Of a DNA stretch of 64,000 nucleotides, positions 25,973-38,300 are shown piece after piece; position 1 is the first letter of the stretch, and the number at the start of each line of letters is the position of its first letter. The notes under the pieces are model-generated. The model ran no database searches and had not been told where the DNA came from. It was given only the letters and a program-made list of their open reading frames with translations. Both the position numbers and the translations under genes were made by a program. Source of the stretch: Dioscorea cayenensis subsp. rotundata (Eukaryota > Streptophyta > Magnoliopsida > Dioscoreales > Dioscoreaceae); contig NC_052489.1 of the NCBI RefSeq assembly GCF_009730915.1, positions 31,117,916 through 31,181,915 of the forward strand, given 5' to 3'.

Positions 25973-26467
25973 GGGAAAAGTACAAAAAAAACCCATGTGG
26001 TTTTCGAGTTTTGCAAAATAAAGAATGAGGAATTTTTTTTCGATTCTATGATATGTGGTTTCCCAGATTTGCAAAAAGGAAAAAGCCGTTATCAAGCAAT
26101 TAGCAGTGTTAACTCACAAAGGGCAAAATCGTCATTTTTTATTTAAAAATCAACTTATATGACATAAAAAAAATATATTTTTTAAATTTATTTCTCTTCC
26201 AAAATTTCACTAAACAAGAAAAAAAAACTTAAATTCCAAAAAAATAAAAATCATGTTGAAAAAAATCTTGTTTTTTAAGCCACGTAGTGATTTTTTTACA
26301 TAAATGAACAATTTTGCCTCTGCTAAAACCCGGAAAAGTTAACTTGCAGATTAACGGTTTTTCCCTTTTTACAAATCTGGGAAACCACATATCGTAGAAT
26401 CGAAAAATTCCTCATTCCTTATTTTGTAAAACTCGGAAACCACATGGGTTTTTTTTGTACTTTTCCC
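25973..26467. mobile_element. foldback MITE, Mutator-like
   Basis: The first roughly 115 bases (beginning gggaaaagtacaaaaaaaac) recur as a close inverted copy at the right end (ending gtttttttgtacttttccc). Unrelated AT-rich sequence lies between them. The flanks on both sides are atatata-type, consistent with a 9-10-bp target duplication that cannot be delimited exactly in TA-rich sequence. Long terminal inverted repeats and no coding capacity fit a Mutator-like non-autonomous element. Confidence 0.8.
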
Positions 26468-26492
26468 ATATATATATGTATATATATAGAAT

Positions 26493-26512
26493 AACTTGTT
26501 TGCATACATTCT
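26493..26512. repeat. target-site duplication, left copy (L1)
   Basis: The 20-bp word aacttgtttgcatacattct sits immediately before the 5' end of the L1 element. Its partner is at 32938-32958. Confidence 0.88.
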
Positions 26513-26521
26513 TTTTGGGAG

Positions 26522-28543
26522 ATGGGGAGTCTTCTCCGTGACATCTGGTCGGACGGTGGAGGTGGAGGTGGCGGTGGAAGAGATAAAGGTGAGCAGGGAG
26601 AGGGATGTGGTCGTGGTGGTGGAGGCTCGGACGGCGACGACAGGGCTGTCACTTCTTTGGCGTCTAGGGCGCCATCTTTGCGGGACGCTGGGATATCGTA
26701 TGCTCAAGATGTTTCCTCGCCGCCCTCGGGTGAGCGTCTACAGGTGATGTCGACAACTGGCATGAGCCCTAAAGGTGGTGGCTTCAGGGTTGTTGGTGCG
26801 AAGCGACCGCGGTCTCCAAGAAGTCTAACGTGCGGTTGTTGCTTCAGGACTTCACACTCGACTGCAGACTGTAGGCACCAGGTGGTGTGCTTGCGATGTT
26901 CCGGAGTGGGACACTTGGCTGCTAGGTGCTCGGTGGATTTGCGTCACAGCCCGCGTCGGAAACGGGTTCACATTCGCTCGAAGCGGATGGCCATTCATGA
27001 AGGGGAAGAGGTGTCCCGGGAGCAGGTGTTCCCTGATTCTGTGCGAGCGGTTAAGGTCCAAAGTGTGATGGAGTCTTCAGGGTTGGGCAGGAATTCTCTA
27101 CCTCGCCGTGTTACTCTTTCACTACCACTTACACCGGAGGTAGCGGACATTCGGGAGGATCTTGCGAAGGTGGCGGTGCTCTCACATGTGGATGGCTTTG
27201 TCAACGAGTCAAGTGATCATGGAGGTCGTTCCCTCCATCATCAATCTGAAGATCTTAGGGACCATTACACCGTTCAATGACAGCATGTTTTTGGTACCAT
27301 TGAAGAACAGAGAGGAAAGTCAAGGAGGTCTGTAAATTGGGTGAGTTTAAAGTGGTGACCAAGGACGGCCCCTGCACTCTTAAACTCGCTCCTTGGTCGG
27401 CGGAGATAAGGGGCTGATGGACGGACCTCCGGCGAGGGACAATGGATGCATATTTGGAATCTCCCGCTGCATGGGTGGAGCCGGGTGTCATTGAGGATGT
27501 ACTGCGTGTGGCGGGCGAGTTGGTAGCATTCTCGCAGGCAATAGTGCAACATAAGCGATTTATCTCGGTGCTGATTAGACGTCGGGCCGGCGTGTCTCTT
27601 CCCTTTGGAGATAAATTTCAGTTTCGGGATGAGGAAGTATGTTGTTTTGATCACCGGTGAGCGGGGGATACTACCTAAGTTTCACAGAGGTCTAGGGAGA
27701 TATGTTCTAGCAGGGGTGGAGTCGGATGCTGGGATTGGTGGTTCGCCTGAGCGTCGCTGCACTCACGAGATTCCAGCAGCGGAGAAAGGTAAGACCCAGA
27801 AGATGGCTTCCTCTCAGCGGTTGAGCTCTCCTCCCGCCCTAGCGACAGAGAGGTGCGCCCTGATCGGAGGCCGGAGGACCGGAGGACCGGATCGGAAATA
27901 TTTTGGTCCCTCAGACAGCGGTGGTCGAGCTTAGCTCTCACGCTGGTGGCGAGGAGAACGCGTTTCGCCTCCAGGCCTCCGGCCGTCGAACCGCCGGACA
28001 ATCGGATGCTCACGGTCAGACCAGGGGTCGCGAGGAGGCTCGGTCACCCGGGAGATCGGGTGCTGTAGCGCTGAAGGTTCGGAGCTCGAGACAAGGACGT
28101 GTCGAGCAGTGGCGGGTTAGCCTCTGAGCAAGAATGCTCCTACTGTGTCGACAGGTGGCGAAAGGGGAATATGTGATGTGGCAACGTCCGAGGAAATTGT
28201 CTCCAACGTGGTCCCGTCCGAGGTAGCAGCCACCAATGTGGTCCCGTCCGAGGTAGCAGTCTCAAGGGTGGAGTCGTTGCATGGGCCGCCAACCGAGACC
28301 TTAGCGATGCGCAACGTGGAAGGGGTGAATCCGTCTGTGATGGTTGTCCCACGTGAGGGGCACGTGAGGCCCATTGCGGTGCATCCGGTCAGTTTAGTTG
28401 GTGGGTCGAAGCTTCTATTGGGCCAGGAAAAGGATTCTACTAGCAAGGACGGGGTTCCTTTGTTAGTTGGTGAGGTGGGCGAAAAGTTGGGCCTTAAGGT
28501 TGTCTCATTGGGATCGGGCCCTGGATCGGAAATTGGAAGCTGA
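26522..28543 (+). pseudogene. L1 ORF1 (gag-like), disrupted
   Basis: An open frame of 252 codons starts at 26522 (MGSLLRDIWSDGG...). It carries a CCHC zinc knuckle, CLRCSGVGHLAARC (CX2CX4HX4C), at about 26888-26929. This is expected for the nucleic-acid-binding ORF1 protein of plant L1 elements. The frame is lost at 27280. Later pieces of the same protein are scattered in other frames to about 28543. They include short in-frame repeats of NVVPSEVA near 28205-28262. Confidence 0.7.
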
Positions 28544-29283
28544 GTTGGGCCCGGATCGGAACTCTGGCCCTGACCTTGGGCTGGATCTGGTTGCTTGTGG
28601 GCAAACAACATTCATTGGTTCAGATGGGCCTATTTCTGCTGGGCCTCCAGCTGGGAGTAATTTTGGAATTTCAGGGGAGGATTTTAATAATGTGAAGGCC
28701 CCCCCGATTATGGGATCCCCCTTTGGGGTTTCATTGGCAGTTTTTAGCAGGCTTGTGGGCTTTTGGTGCCGGATCGGGCTGTTCCTATTGCTGGAGCTGA
28801 GGGTCAGGAGGGGAAGCTGCAGGATTTGGAGGGGGTTGATTCGCAAATAGAGATGGTGTTTCAGCCTGACCATATTGCTGAGTCGGATGAGTCTGTGTCC
28901 GAGTTTGAAATGAATCTTCGTGAACTGTTGCCAGACTTTCCTGTTAGGGAAGCACACACATACTTTGGATCAACCGAGGGGCACCAGAAGAAGTGGGAGA
29001 CCAAAGAAACCTCCCTTGAGGTTTGATGAGGAGGCGGATCCACCTAAGTCCGCCAAAAAGAAAGTATCGAGCGGGGTGACTTTGGAAGGTACTTCTCATA
29101 AGCCCCTCCATATTTCTGATTGGTCTAATGAACAATTGGCAAATTATTGTGGTGCTTGTGGTGTTGAGTTTTCTGATCCTGTGAATGTTTGTTTTGATCA
29201 TATTCGCTTGCTAGAACGCTCCCGAGCTGTTAGGGATGTGGCGGAATCCTCTGAGGAGGTCCGCGGTAACTAGTTGTTGATTA

Positions 29284-32200
29284 ATGAATATTGTTTCCTG
29301 GAATGTTAGGGGTCTAGGTAGACCGAGTAAGAGGTTCTTAGTTAAAGATTTTTTTGAATTTACATTTCGCGGATGTGTGTTGCTTACAAGAATCTAAGCT
29401 GGAGGTAATTTCTCCAAGCTTATGGCGCGAGATTGGGGGTAGCCGACTGGACCACTTTGAGTTCCTCCCGGCTAGGGGTTCGGCGGGGGGTATTGTGGTG
29501 GGTTGGAACAGTGTGCTCTTCTCCGGTAAGCTCGTAAGGGTGGGTTCGTTTTGTGTGACCATTGATTTCTGTTCTAAAGTGGATAACTGGTCCTGGCGTT
29601 GCACATCAATTTATGGCCCTAATATGCGCTCACGTAAAAGGGCTTTTTGGGAGGAGTTGAGGGAGTGTGTGGGCTCGACGAATGTTCCTTGGGGTGGTTT
29701 GTGGGGACTTTAATGCTATCTTCGAGTTGGAGGATAAACCTTGAGCGCCCCTAATTTAGAGGATATCCGACAAGCCAATGCCATGATGTTTGACCTGGGG
29801 TTGTTAGAACCTCCGGCTGTCGGTCATAAGTTTACCTGGACGAATAGGCAGGAAGACCCTATCTGGGTTAAGCTGGACCGCTTCCTTGTTAACTATGACT
29901 AGGTGAATAGATTCCCGAAAATTCTGCTGAAAAGCCTTCCCTAGGCTGGGTTCTGATCATGTGCCTATCCGACTTGAAGTTGGCACTTTTTGTTCTGTTC
30001 CTAGACCTTTCCGCTTTGAATTGGCTTGGATTACTGAGGATGGGTTTCTGGAGCTGGTTATGAAAGTGGTGGATGGACATCTCTCCGAGTGGATGTGGTG
30101 CTTTTATCCTAGCTAAGAAGGTTGCTGGTCTTAGGGTACATCTGCGTCATTGGGCTAAGTTTTCCTTTGGATCGATCAAATTGAAAAAACTGGTTCTTCT
30201 TCAGGAGATCGATGCGTTAGATATTGCAAAAAGAGACGCGGCGTCTCACAACGATTGATTCTAGGCAAGAGTTGTCTCTCCTTGAGAGGCTTGAGGTGAC
30301 CAGGAAACAAGAAGAGATTTATTGGAGACAAAGATCGAGGATTCAGTGGCTGAGGGAAGGAGATGAAAATACAAAATTCTTTCATGCTGTGGCTAATGGG
30401 AGGAAAAAATAGAAACTTTCATTCCCTGCTTACAACATGATGGGGTTGTTTTATCTAACTCCATAGACATCGGTAGGATTTTCACTGATCGCTTTCGTCA
30501 GTAGTTTGGCATGAAAGCGGACCTCTAGATTAAGGGTTGACCTTCTTAAATTGTTGGAGCATCGAAGTCGTGTCAATCTGCAGAACTTGGAGCAGCCTTT
30601 TAGTCTGGAGGAAATCAAGAAGGCAGTCTTTGACTTGGGAGGTGATAAAGCCCCGAGACCTGATGGCTTCCCAATGCAATTCTTTAAGACTTTCTGGGAA
30701 ATTATTAAGCTGGACCTTCTCAGGTTGTGTGAGGACTTTTACTTTGGTAAGGCAAATTTAGAGCGTATCAATTGGGCTAATATTGTTCTCATTCCTAAGA
30801 TCGATTCCCCTAAGTCTCCGGGGATTACCGGCCCATCAGCCTTACTAACTCCTCTCTTAAAATCCTATCAAAAATTTTGGCCAACCGTCTGATCAAGGTG
30901 ATGAAGGATCTCGTGGACCCGGACCAATCTGTATTCGTTAAAGGGCGATGCATCCTTGACAATATTGCCACTGCTGAAGAATTGCTTTTCAGTATTCATA
31001 AGCGAAGGTTACATGGACACATCTTGAAGGTTGACTTTGCAAAGGCTTTTGATTTGGTTGATTGGGATTTTCTCGTGGATCAGCTGGTTGCTAGGGGTTT
31101 TGGTGGCAGATGGGTCGGTTGGATTTAGTTGATCTTGCACTCTTCTAAGGCTAACATTCTGGTGAATGGATCCCCCAATGGCTACATTCGATATCGGCGT
31201 GGTTTGCGGCAGGGGGACCCGCTTTCCCCGTTGTTGTTTGTCTTAGTCACTGATATGTTAAGTGTGATGTTCTCGCACGCGCTTAGGTCTAGGGTGCTTA
31301 TCGGCGTCCATTTGGGTGATTTCGGGAGTAAGTGTAACTTGCACTATGCGGATGATTTACTGGTGTTTACTACGGGGGGTATTGAGGACCTCAGGATTGT
31401 TAAGTTGATTTTGCTCCTGTTTGAGGGCATGTCCGGTTTAGCTACAAACTTTGATAAGACCTGTCTCTTCACTAGTACGATGGGCATTTTACCGGATGAT
31501 AGGGCTGCTAAAACCCTGCACTGCGGAGTGAGACTTCTTCCTGTCAAGTATTTGGGGATTCCTATTTCTGGGAGACGACCCCGACGTCAGGATTGGGAAG
31601 GGCTTATTCTTAAAGTTAGCAGGTGTCTCTCCTCTTGGAAGGTTCAACATTTGTCTTTGGGAGGTCGACTTACTTTGGTGAACTCGGTTATTTCTGTGCT
31701 ACCTATGTACTGGATGTCTATTTTCCGGCTTCCAAGTTGGGTTATCAAGAAAATTGATCTATGCAGGAGAGACTTCCTTTGGTCGGGTCCTGATCTTGCC
31801 AATCCGAGATGTAGGTTAGTTTGTTGGAATAACATTTGCCGGTCCCGGGAACAGGGGGGTTGGGGTATTCTGGACTTGCACAACTTTAATCTGGCGCTCT
31901 TGAGTAAATGGAGGTGGAAGTTTGCCACTGATTCCAATTGGTGTTGCACGAGGGTTATCAAATTTAACTATGGTGGTCTTTCACATTGGCAGTCTCAGGT
32001 GGGTCGTACATCTTATTTCTGGAAAGGGGCTTCGTCCTGCTTGCAGGCTGTAAAAGGTTGTACGGTGCTGGAGCTTGCCTCGGGGGATCTGTTGTTGTCG
32101 GCTAGATATGGGAGTGGGGAGGGACCGTATCGTTGGATGCTCACGGGAAATAGGGTTTTTTCAGTGAAGTCATTTTACAATTTTCTGAACGATGGTGGCT

Positions 32201-32440
32201 TGCGCTGCCCAATTGCGAAGTTCTTCTGGAGCAACACTTGTCCTCGGAAGATCAACCTGTTCAATTGGCTTGTGTGGAAAAATAGGATTCTCTCGCTTGA
32301 GAATTTGGCAAATAGGAAATGCAACAAGTTACCTACGCCGACCTGTGTTCTTTGTCATTCGGCTACGGAGTCTATTGACCATCTCTTCCTGCGGTGTTCT
32401 TTTCGTTTCATGGATTTGGAATTATTTTGTTAATCTGCTC
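29284..32440 (+). pseudogene. L1 ORF2 (endonuclease, reverse transcriptase, zinc region), disrupted
   Basis: ORF2 begins at ATG 29284 with the endonuclease signature NIVSWNVRGLGRPSK. A frame change near 29350 leads into CCLQESKLEV, and fragments such as WTNRQEDPIWVKLDRFLVN follow. Reverse transcriptase blocks are clear from 30551: KKAVFDLGGDKAPRPDGFP, KVDFAKAFDLVDWDFL, RGLRQGDPLSPLLFVLVTDM and the intact catalytic YADD at 31345-31356. A TAG at 31126-31128 interrupts the frame between the last two of the upstream blocks. The C-terminus has LNDGGLRCPIAKFFW and a cysteine/histidine cluster (CVLC...H.FLRCSF). A later block (LSWFSTFSASNKEKLEEP) lies in another frame to about 32740. There are multiple lesions, so it is inactive. 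Confidence 0.88.
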
Positions 32441-32937
32441 CAGTTGCCTGAGCCGCCTCCCACTATGGGCATGCTGTGGGATTCGTGGCGGGCGTCTTTG
32501 CGTCCAACTGTTAGAACCTTGGGTGATTTTATCATTAAAGCGATTGTTTGGAATGTTTGGCTTGCCATAAATGATTGTATCTTTAATGACATGTTCTTAC
32601 CTGTTGATGTGATTACTCTGAAAGTTGATCGTATGCTACTTTCCTGGTTCTCAACTTTTTCAGCGAGCAACAAGGAGAAGTTGGAAGAACCTATGACGTC
32701 TATTCGCAGAAGCATGGAGTTTCTAGGGACCTCGTGTTGGGATTCCGGAAGGAGGGTCAACAGCCGAGGAGGATCCATATCTGAGCACGGGCTAGGGCTA
32801 TTTTGTGATGGTGGTGGGAGCCTTGCTCCATTGTTAGTTTCGGGTTTGCTTCGTTTTGTATTACCATTTCTAGTGGATTACCTATGTATTTTGTACTATT
32901 TTATCTCTAATGAATGTGGTTTATCCACCTTTTCAAA

Positions 32938-32958
32938 AACTTGTTTGCATTACATTCT
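32938..32958. repeat. target-site duplication, right copy (L1)
   Basis: This is the right-hand copy of the L1 target-site duplication, directly after the A-rich tail. It is identical to the left copy except for one inserted T (gcattacattct versus gcatacattct). Confidence 0.88.
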
Positions 32959-33039
32959 AATGTATGTAATTTAATTAACATACAGATTTCTAACAGAACA
33001 TGGAAAGACACCGGAAGAATCACAGACAAACATTTGCAT

Positions 33040-33200
33040 GATTTTTTTTTTCTTTAATCTTTGGATAAAAGTGAACAAGTCATCTATATATATATATATA
33101 TATATATTACACTAGCAAGACAACCACCAAAGTAGAAAACCATAACACTAATAAAAGGACAAATAGATAGTTCCTAGTCTTCCGACTAGTGAGAAAACTT
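33040..33200 (-). mobile_element. possible LINE 3'-tail fragment, minus strand
   Basis: Read on the minus strand, this has a hairpin ctagtc-ggaa-gactag (33174-33189). A (TA)n stretch (33078-33108), the words gttcacttttatcc and an A-rich tail follow. The order resembles the tails of the L1 copies but is diverged. It could equally be 3' flank of the X8-domain gene. Confidence 0.3.
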
Positions 33201-33332
33201 TGAGATTGAGCTCGGCATACCCCCTCTGTGCCAAAAGGGATGCTAAACATCCATGGTGAGTATTTGCATGTTTCTTATAAACATGAAATGCCTACAACTG
33301 AATGAAGCCACCAACTGCTACTAGTGAAGTTG

Positions 33333-34238
33333 CTAAGTTGGACAGCAGCAACGTCCAGGCGTTGCTTGTACTGCTGTACTGCTTGTGGGTATCCCTAAAC
33401 CATAAACTCTGCCTGAGGCTGCTGTCCTGTTTATGTTTAATACTGTCTCAGAATCCTCACCAGTGCCAGCACCAAAAGTAGAAGCAGGATTGACACCATA
33501 TGTTAAACTGCATAAACAAATACACTAGTTAGTTAGTTAGTTAGTTATATGAGTTGAAGTTTGATTTGAAGATTCATGGATGCATCTTTGTTAAGTCTTC
33601 TTTACCTTGATGATGGATAGACACAAGCTGCTGAACCTGCCAAATTTGTTGCAGTTAATGAGTCTAAAGTTATGTAGCATCAAACTATGAATGAGAGGAA
33701 TTATTATGACTCTCACTTGGGTTAGCGCTGATAATGGTTGCTGTTCCTGCGAAATCACAGCTGGTTGGGACTGGATTCTTCTGGTAATAGTTATTGAAGG
33801 CATATGAAGCATGAGACTGGAGGGTGTTTGGATTGTAGCAGTTGCCATTAATCTGGATGGCAGAGCAATCAGCAGCACCAATTCCACAAGCATAATCCAG
33901 AGCATGCTGAAGAGCGACGTCTGTTACACCATTCTTTGCAACACACCAGGTCTTCTCAGAAATTGCTGAATTTGGTGAAGGATTCATCACTGGTGCAGTG
34001 ACTTGAGTTACAGGTTTTGTGGGATTTGTTGGCAGGACAGTTGCAGGATTTGTCACAGAAGTTACCATCAAGTCATGCATGGTTTTCTTAGGTTCCCCTG
34101 AAACGGAAACATACAAAGATATAAGTTAAAAATTGTAGGGTTTTTATAGACCAGAGAATGAGAGAGGTGACCTAAAGTGAGGACATTGTGAAGGAGGAAA
34201 GAGAAGAAGAGGCATTTGGTCACAACCCCTTTGGCCAT
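33333..34238 (-). CDS. X8-domain (callose-binding, PDCB-like) secreted protein
   Basis: Four exons in transcript order: 34172-34238, 33717-34097, 33606-33636 and 33333-33507, giving 217 residues. The start [23 protein letters not shown] is a signal peptide. A Thr/Pro/Val-rich linker follows. Then comes an X8 (CBM43) domain: [49 protein letters not shown] and [12 protein letters not shown], closing with [12 protein letters not shown] across exons 2-3. X8 domains bind callose (beta-1,3-glucan), and PDCB-type members sit at plasmodesmata. Unlike typical PDCBs, the predicted C-terminus (ending GRCCCPT) has no hydrophobic GPI-attachment tail. Either the protein is freely secreted or the last exon is chosen differently. 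Confidence 0.85.
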
Positions 34239-35860
34239 TTGGATGGTTTCAAGTTTGTGAGGTTTGTGAAGCTCCAAGTTCTTCAAAATATGATCTCTAA
34301 CAAGAGCATTGGGTATCAAGAAATTTGTAGTGGAGAAAAGGAGAGGAAAAGAGTGTTGTGGCACTAATTGCTTGGAAATCATGACGTGTATAAACAAAAC
34401 AGAAAGGCAAACAGAGGCCAGCCCTGAGATTGGTGACAATGGCTCCACTTTCATAAAAGCAAACAACTCTCTTCTTTTTATTTATAACCAATAAGCAACA
34501 AAGTAATCTGTTGGCATATTCTTTCAGATAAAAAAATACAAAATCTAGCATGCATAATGGCATCTAAATCAAATGAGGCAGTATTAAATTCTTATCCATT
34601 GATTAAAAGTGATGACACTGATTGTTTAATGATAAACAAGTAATGACAGAACGGCGGTGGAGGGCCTCTTTTTCCAAAGAATGCAACAAAAGAAGGAAAA
34701 GCTGGTCTATGAAGGAGGAAAGAAAGACAAAACTCTGTTCTTGTATGATGAATTGATAAAAGGAAATTGAAGAGAATGATGGAAATGATATACAAAAATA
34801 AAAAGCACTGGCATCATATTATATTCAGCACAATCCAATGTTTTGATTTCCTAAATGATACAAGAGCACATCATATAAACAATTATCTGCTCTTCACATC
34901 CTTAGAATGTCTGTCAAGAAATCTTAATAAAAGGTTCAATCTTCAGAGAATTGACATTTCTTAAAAAAATAGCATCTCTTCTACTGCAAGGCAATGTTAA
35001 TCCTTTTAGTTTCTCTTATTTTGGTGAAGCCAAATCAACAAGGTGAGATGAACTGAATTATAATTTCCGCTTAACAAAGAGTCTTGCCTACATTAAAAAG
35101 TCATGAAGGAGACAGCATACTGCACATATAATATCTTGGCTGAAGTTTGAAGCTTTCCAATGTTGTTCATACTTGTCAATCATCGACTGCTCTTGCTTTC
35201 AGTTTGCACAATGGGTCTTTTCTGTCAACAAGAAAACAATATCATTTCCTTTATGGTAAAAAAAACAAAGAAAGTAGAAAAATTTAGAGTACGACCTCTG
35301 AATATCTGCTATGAATCAATGAGCAACTTCCAAATACACTGAAAAACAGAGATGTTGATCCAAATATGCCAATGAAGTCAATCAGCCCATATCTGTTTGA
35401 GATTCTTGTTCGAAATCCAATGGAGATGCCAGGAAAGGGAAGGGGGAAAAGTGGCAGTATTGTACAGTAGTATCAATTTGACTGCAAAGACAAGCATCAT
35501 CATCTGGTCATCACCGCCTACCTAACCATGATAACTCCATTTCCTCCGCCAACCCACCTTCAATTTACTTCCCTTGCATTTCATTACAAGATGTTCCATC
35601 TCTCCCACCATCTCACAGCCCAAAGGCGCCACCTTTCCTCTCCTTTTAAGTTTGAAACTAGGGTTAGGTTTTGGGAGAAGCACCTGCGTCAGCTGCCAGG
35701 CCGCACTCCGAAAGCTCCCCGTGAACGGCCCCCCCATCACCCACCAACCACGCTATATGCCCTTCAGAGCGTGAAGAAACGCGATTGTAGCTTCAACCAT
35801 TATCTCCGGCGCCGGCGGGGTGGCTTCTGAAGGTTTTCAGTGTGTTGCTGGATATCTCTT
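34239..35860. other. intergenic between divergent genes
   Basis: This holds the upstream regions of the X8 gene (-) and the receptor-like kinase (+). Small open frames here show no family resemblance. The right end is the 5' leader of the kinase gene. Confidence 0.45.
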
Positions 35861-35869
35861 GACGTTAAG

Positions 35870-36070
35870 GTACGCGTTATTGTTTGGTTCTGATGCCAAA
35901 GTGAGGGTTTTGTTCTCCCAACTCGAAGGAACAAGATTGGATTTTTATAGTGTTAGGGAAAAAAAAATCAAATTTTTATCCTTCTTTTTGTGCTTCGTTG
36001 CATTGAAAAAAATAAATAAATTCATTGATTTCAGATTAAGAAAAAAAGGAATACTGATATCAATCTGCAG
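35870..36070 (+). other. probable 5'-UTR intron of the receptor-like kinase
   Basis: A good donor (gttaag|gtacgc at 35870) and an acceptor with a U-rich lead (aatctgcag ending 36070) frame a 201-bp T-rich segment. It ends 20 bp upstream of the ATG at 36091. This is inferred from splice consensus only. Confidence 0.5.
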
Positions 36071-36090
36071 AAATCTTTGTCATCAGAAAA

Positions 36091-38043
36091 ATGTCATCCC
36101 CCGAAGGCTCTCTGAATGAGCATTTATCAGGAAAAACTTCCATGTTTGGTCTCAAGGTGTGGGTTGTGATAGGCATATCTGTGGGGGCTTTCATGCTCTG
36201 CATCCTCTTCATGCTGGTTATATACCTCAATACCCGGAATCAGAGGAAGCTGAGAAACTCTTCATTCAAACTCCCTATATCTCAAATCCCTACTATTTCC
36301 AGGGAAATCAAGGAGGTGAAAGCAGAGCACTTCTCAACCAATGATTTTGTTGCTCATGAGGGGATTCTTCTTGCAATTCAAGAGAAATCCAGTGAGAAAG
36401 TCTTGGATAAAGGCAATGCACATGTTGGTGTTGGTGGATCTCATTCAGAATCATTTCGAGTTGCAGATAAAGAGTTTGGTTTTCAATCTGGTGATGAAAT
36501 GAACTCAGGTGCATTGGCTCTTAATAGGCCATCTTATTCTCATCCAATTGAAGGTCCCTCTCCTTTCACTGGCCTTCCAGAGTTCTCTCAACTTGGCTGG
36601 GGCCATTGGTTCACTCTGAGGGACTTAGAAATAGCGACCAATCGTTTCTCAAAGGAGAATGTTATTGGTGAGGGTGGTTATGGTATTGTTTATCATGGCC
36701 ATTTGATCAATGGAACTCCAGTGGCCATCAAGAAGCTACTCAACAATTTGTAAGTTCATTAGACTTGAGTACTTTCCTCATTAACAGAAAAGAATTACTA
36801 CCAAACTCAATGTGTTGATTCTTCATCTATGCAGAGGACAAGCAGAGAAGGAGTTCAGGGTGGAAGTTGATGCCATTGGACATGTTCGTCACAAGAACTT
36901 AGTTCGTCTTCTTGGATACTGCATTGAAGGAACTCAAAGGTTCTTATTTATTCTTATTCTTAAATCTTCTTTGTTTTTCCTTGCATTCCTGATTGATAAT
37001 TCTCACCTGAATAAGGATGCTGGTTTATGAGTATGTCAACAATGGAAATCTAGAACAATGGCTTCATGGAGCAATGGGTGGAACTCTCACTTGGGCAGCT
37101 AGGATCAAGGTTCTTATTGGCACAGCCAAGGCGTAAGTATCATTATGAAACACAGAGTGCCAAATGTTTCAGTTTTAGAGCACTCATCCTTGGTTTTTTT
37201 ATGGCACAGTCTGGCTTATCTGCATGAAGCCATTGAGCCGAAAGTGGTGCACAGAGACATCAAGTCCAGCAACATATTGATAGATGATGATTTCAATGCC
37301 AAAGTATCTGATTTTGGTTTAGCAAAGCTGTTAGGTGCTGGAAAAAGCCATATCACTACCAGAGTCATGGGAACTTTTGGGTTTGTTTCTTCAATCTTTA
37401 CAAGTGAATTATTTCACTGCTGAAGGTTCATGAGAAGGGATATCAATTTCTGTTTTCTCATTTCTTTCTTCCAGCTATGTCGCACCAGAATATGCAAACA
37501 CTGGACTGTTAAACGAGAAGAGCGACATTTACAGCTTTGGAGTCCTGCTCTTGGAGGCCATTACAGGGAGAGATCCTGTCGATTATGGCCGTCCTACGCC
37601 AGAGGTAGGCAATGCGTCGTCAAGTGTTGATTGTCTGTTTGTGCTAATTTGCTTGGTTCATGTCAATGTTGCCGTTTTGCAGGTAAATTTGGTTGATTGG
37701 CTTAAAATGATGATTGGGAGCAGGCGAGCAGAGGATGTAGTAGACCCAAATCTGGAGACAAGACCAACTACGAGAGCTCTGAAACGTGCCCTATTGACTG
37801 CTTTAAGGTGTCTTGATCCAGATTCAGGCAAGAGACCTAGGATGAGTAAAGTTGTCAGTATGCTGGAGACCGATGATGATCCTATCGAGCGTGAGGTTTG
37901 TGTTTTTCCCTACTCAAGTTTTCTCAAATCTAAGCAAGCACCATGATTGCTGAAATATCCACTTTCCCATTAATCTGCAGAATCGAAGACGAAGAAAGAA
38001 CCAAAGTGGAAGCAAGGAAATAGACTTCCATAGAGAGAGTTAA
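36091..38043 (+). CDS. receptor-like protein kinase (At2g42960/At5g18500 type)
   Basis: Seven exons: 36091-36749, 36835-36939, 37016-37132, 37210-37380, 37475-37604, 37683-37895 and 37981-38043, all in phase. The protein has a very short extracellular N-terminus. A single membrane span ([20 protein letters not shown]) follows, with a basic stop-transfer and a juxtamembrane stretch. The Ser/Thr kinase domain starts at about residue 180: [74 protein letters not shown]. All catalytic residues are present. The conserved C-terminal [15 protein letters not shown] marks the plant family of short-ectodomain RLKs. The ligand is unknown. It converges with the PTI1-like kinase; the two stops are 258 bp apart. 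Confidence 0.93.
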
Positions 38044-38300
38044 GACAATGTAAACAAGTGATGAAGTGATACTATATACGCTTATATGCATGGTTTTTCA
38101 CAAGTATAAAGAGATTGTGTATATGTTTTGCGGCTTTCTTGTAATACAAATAAGAGATATACCAAATGAAAAACATGGCCAAGGAAAATACTTTGAAAAA
38201 TATGTTTCATCATTCCAACACATTTCGAGTTTTAAGGTACTAACATTCAGGTGCAAGATAGCGTGTCAACAAAAACAGTATATCTATCTTTTAGCAACAA

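Larger units (their letters stand above)
26513..32937 (+). mobile_element. full-length degenerate L1-type LINE
   Basis: The element is bracketed by a target-site duplication: 20 bp at 26493-26512 (aacttgtttgcatacattct) and 21 bp at 32938-32958, which differs only by one extra T. Inside, in order, are a gag-like ORF1 with a zinc knuckle, an APE-type endonuclease, an L1 reverse transcriptase, and the C-terminal zf-RVT-like region. The 3' UTR ends gtggtttatccac and a short A-rich tail. ORF1 and ORF2 are broken by several frame changes and stops, so this copy is not autonomous. It inserted only about 25 bp to the right of the foldback MITE. Confidence 0.9.

Noticed and set aside
29284-32440. Domesticated host gene derived from LINE ORF2
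   Set aside because: Several frameshifts and a stop inside the reverse transcriptase, plus a target duplication around the whole element, show an ordinary dead transposon copy.
35528-35830. 100-codon frame upstream of the receptor-like kinase
   Set aside because: Lies in promoter and 5' leader. No recognisable domain, and the downstream gene explains the transcription unit.
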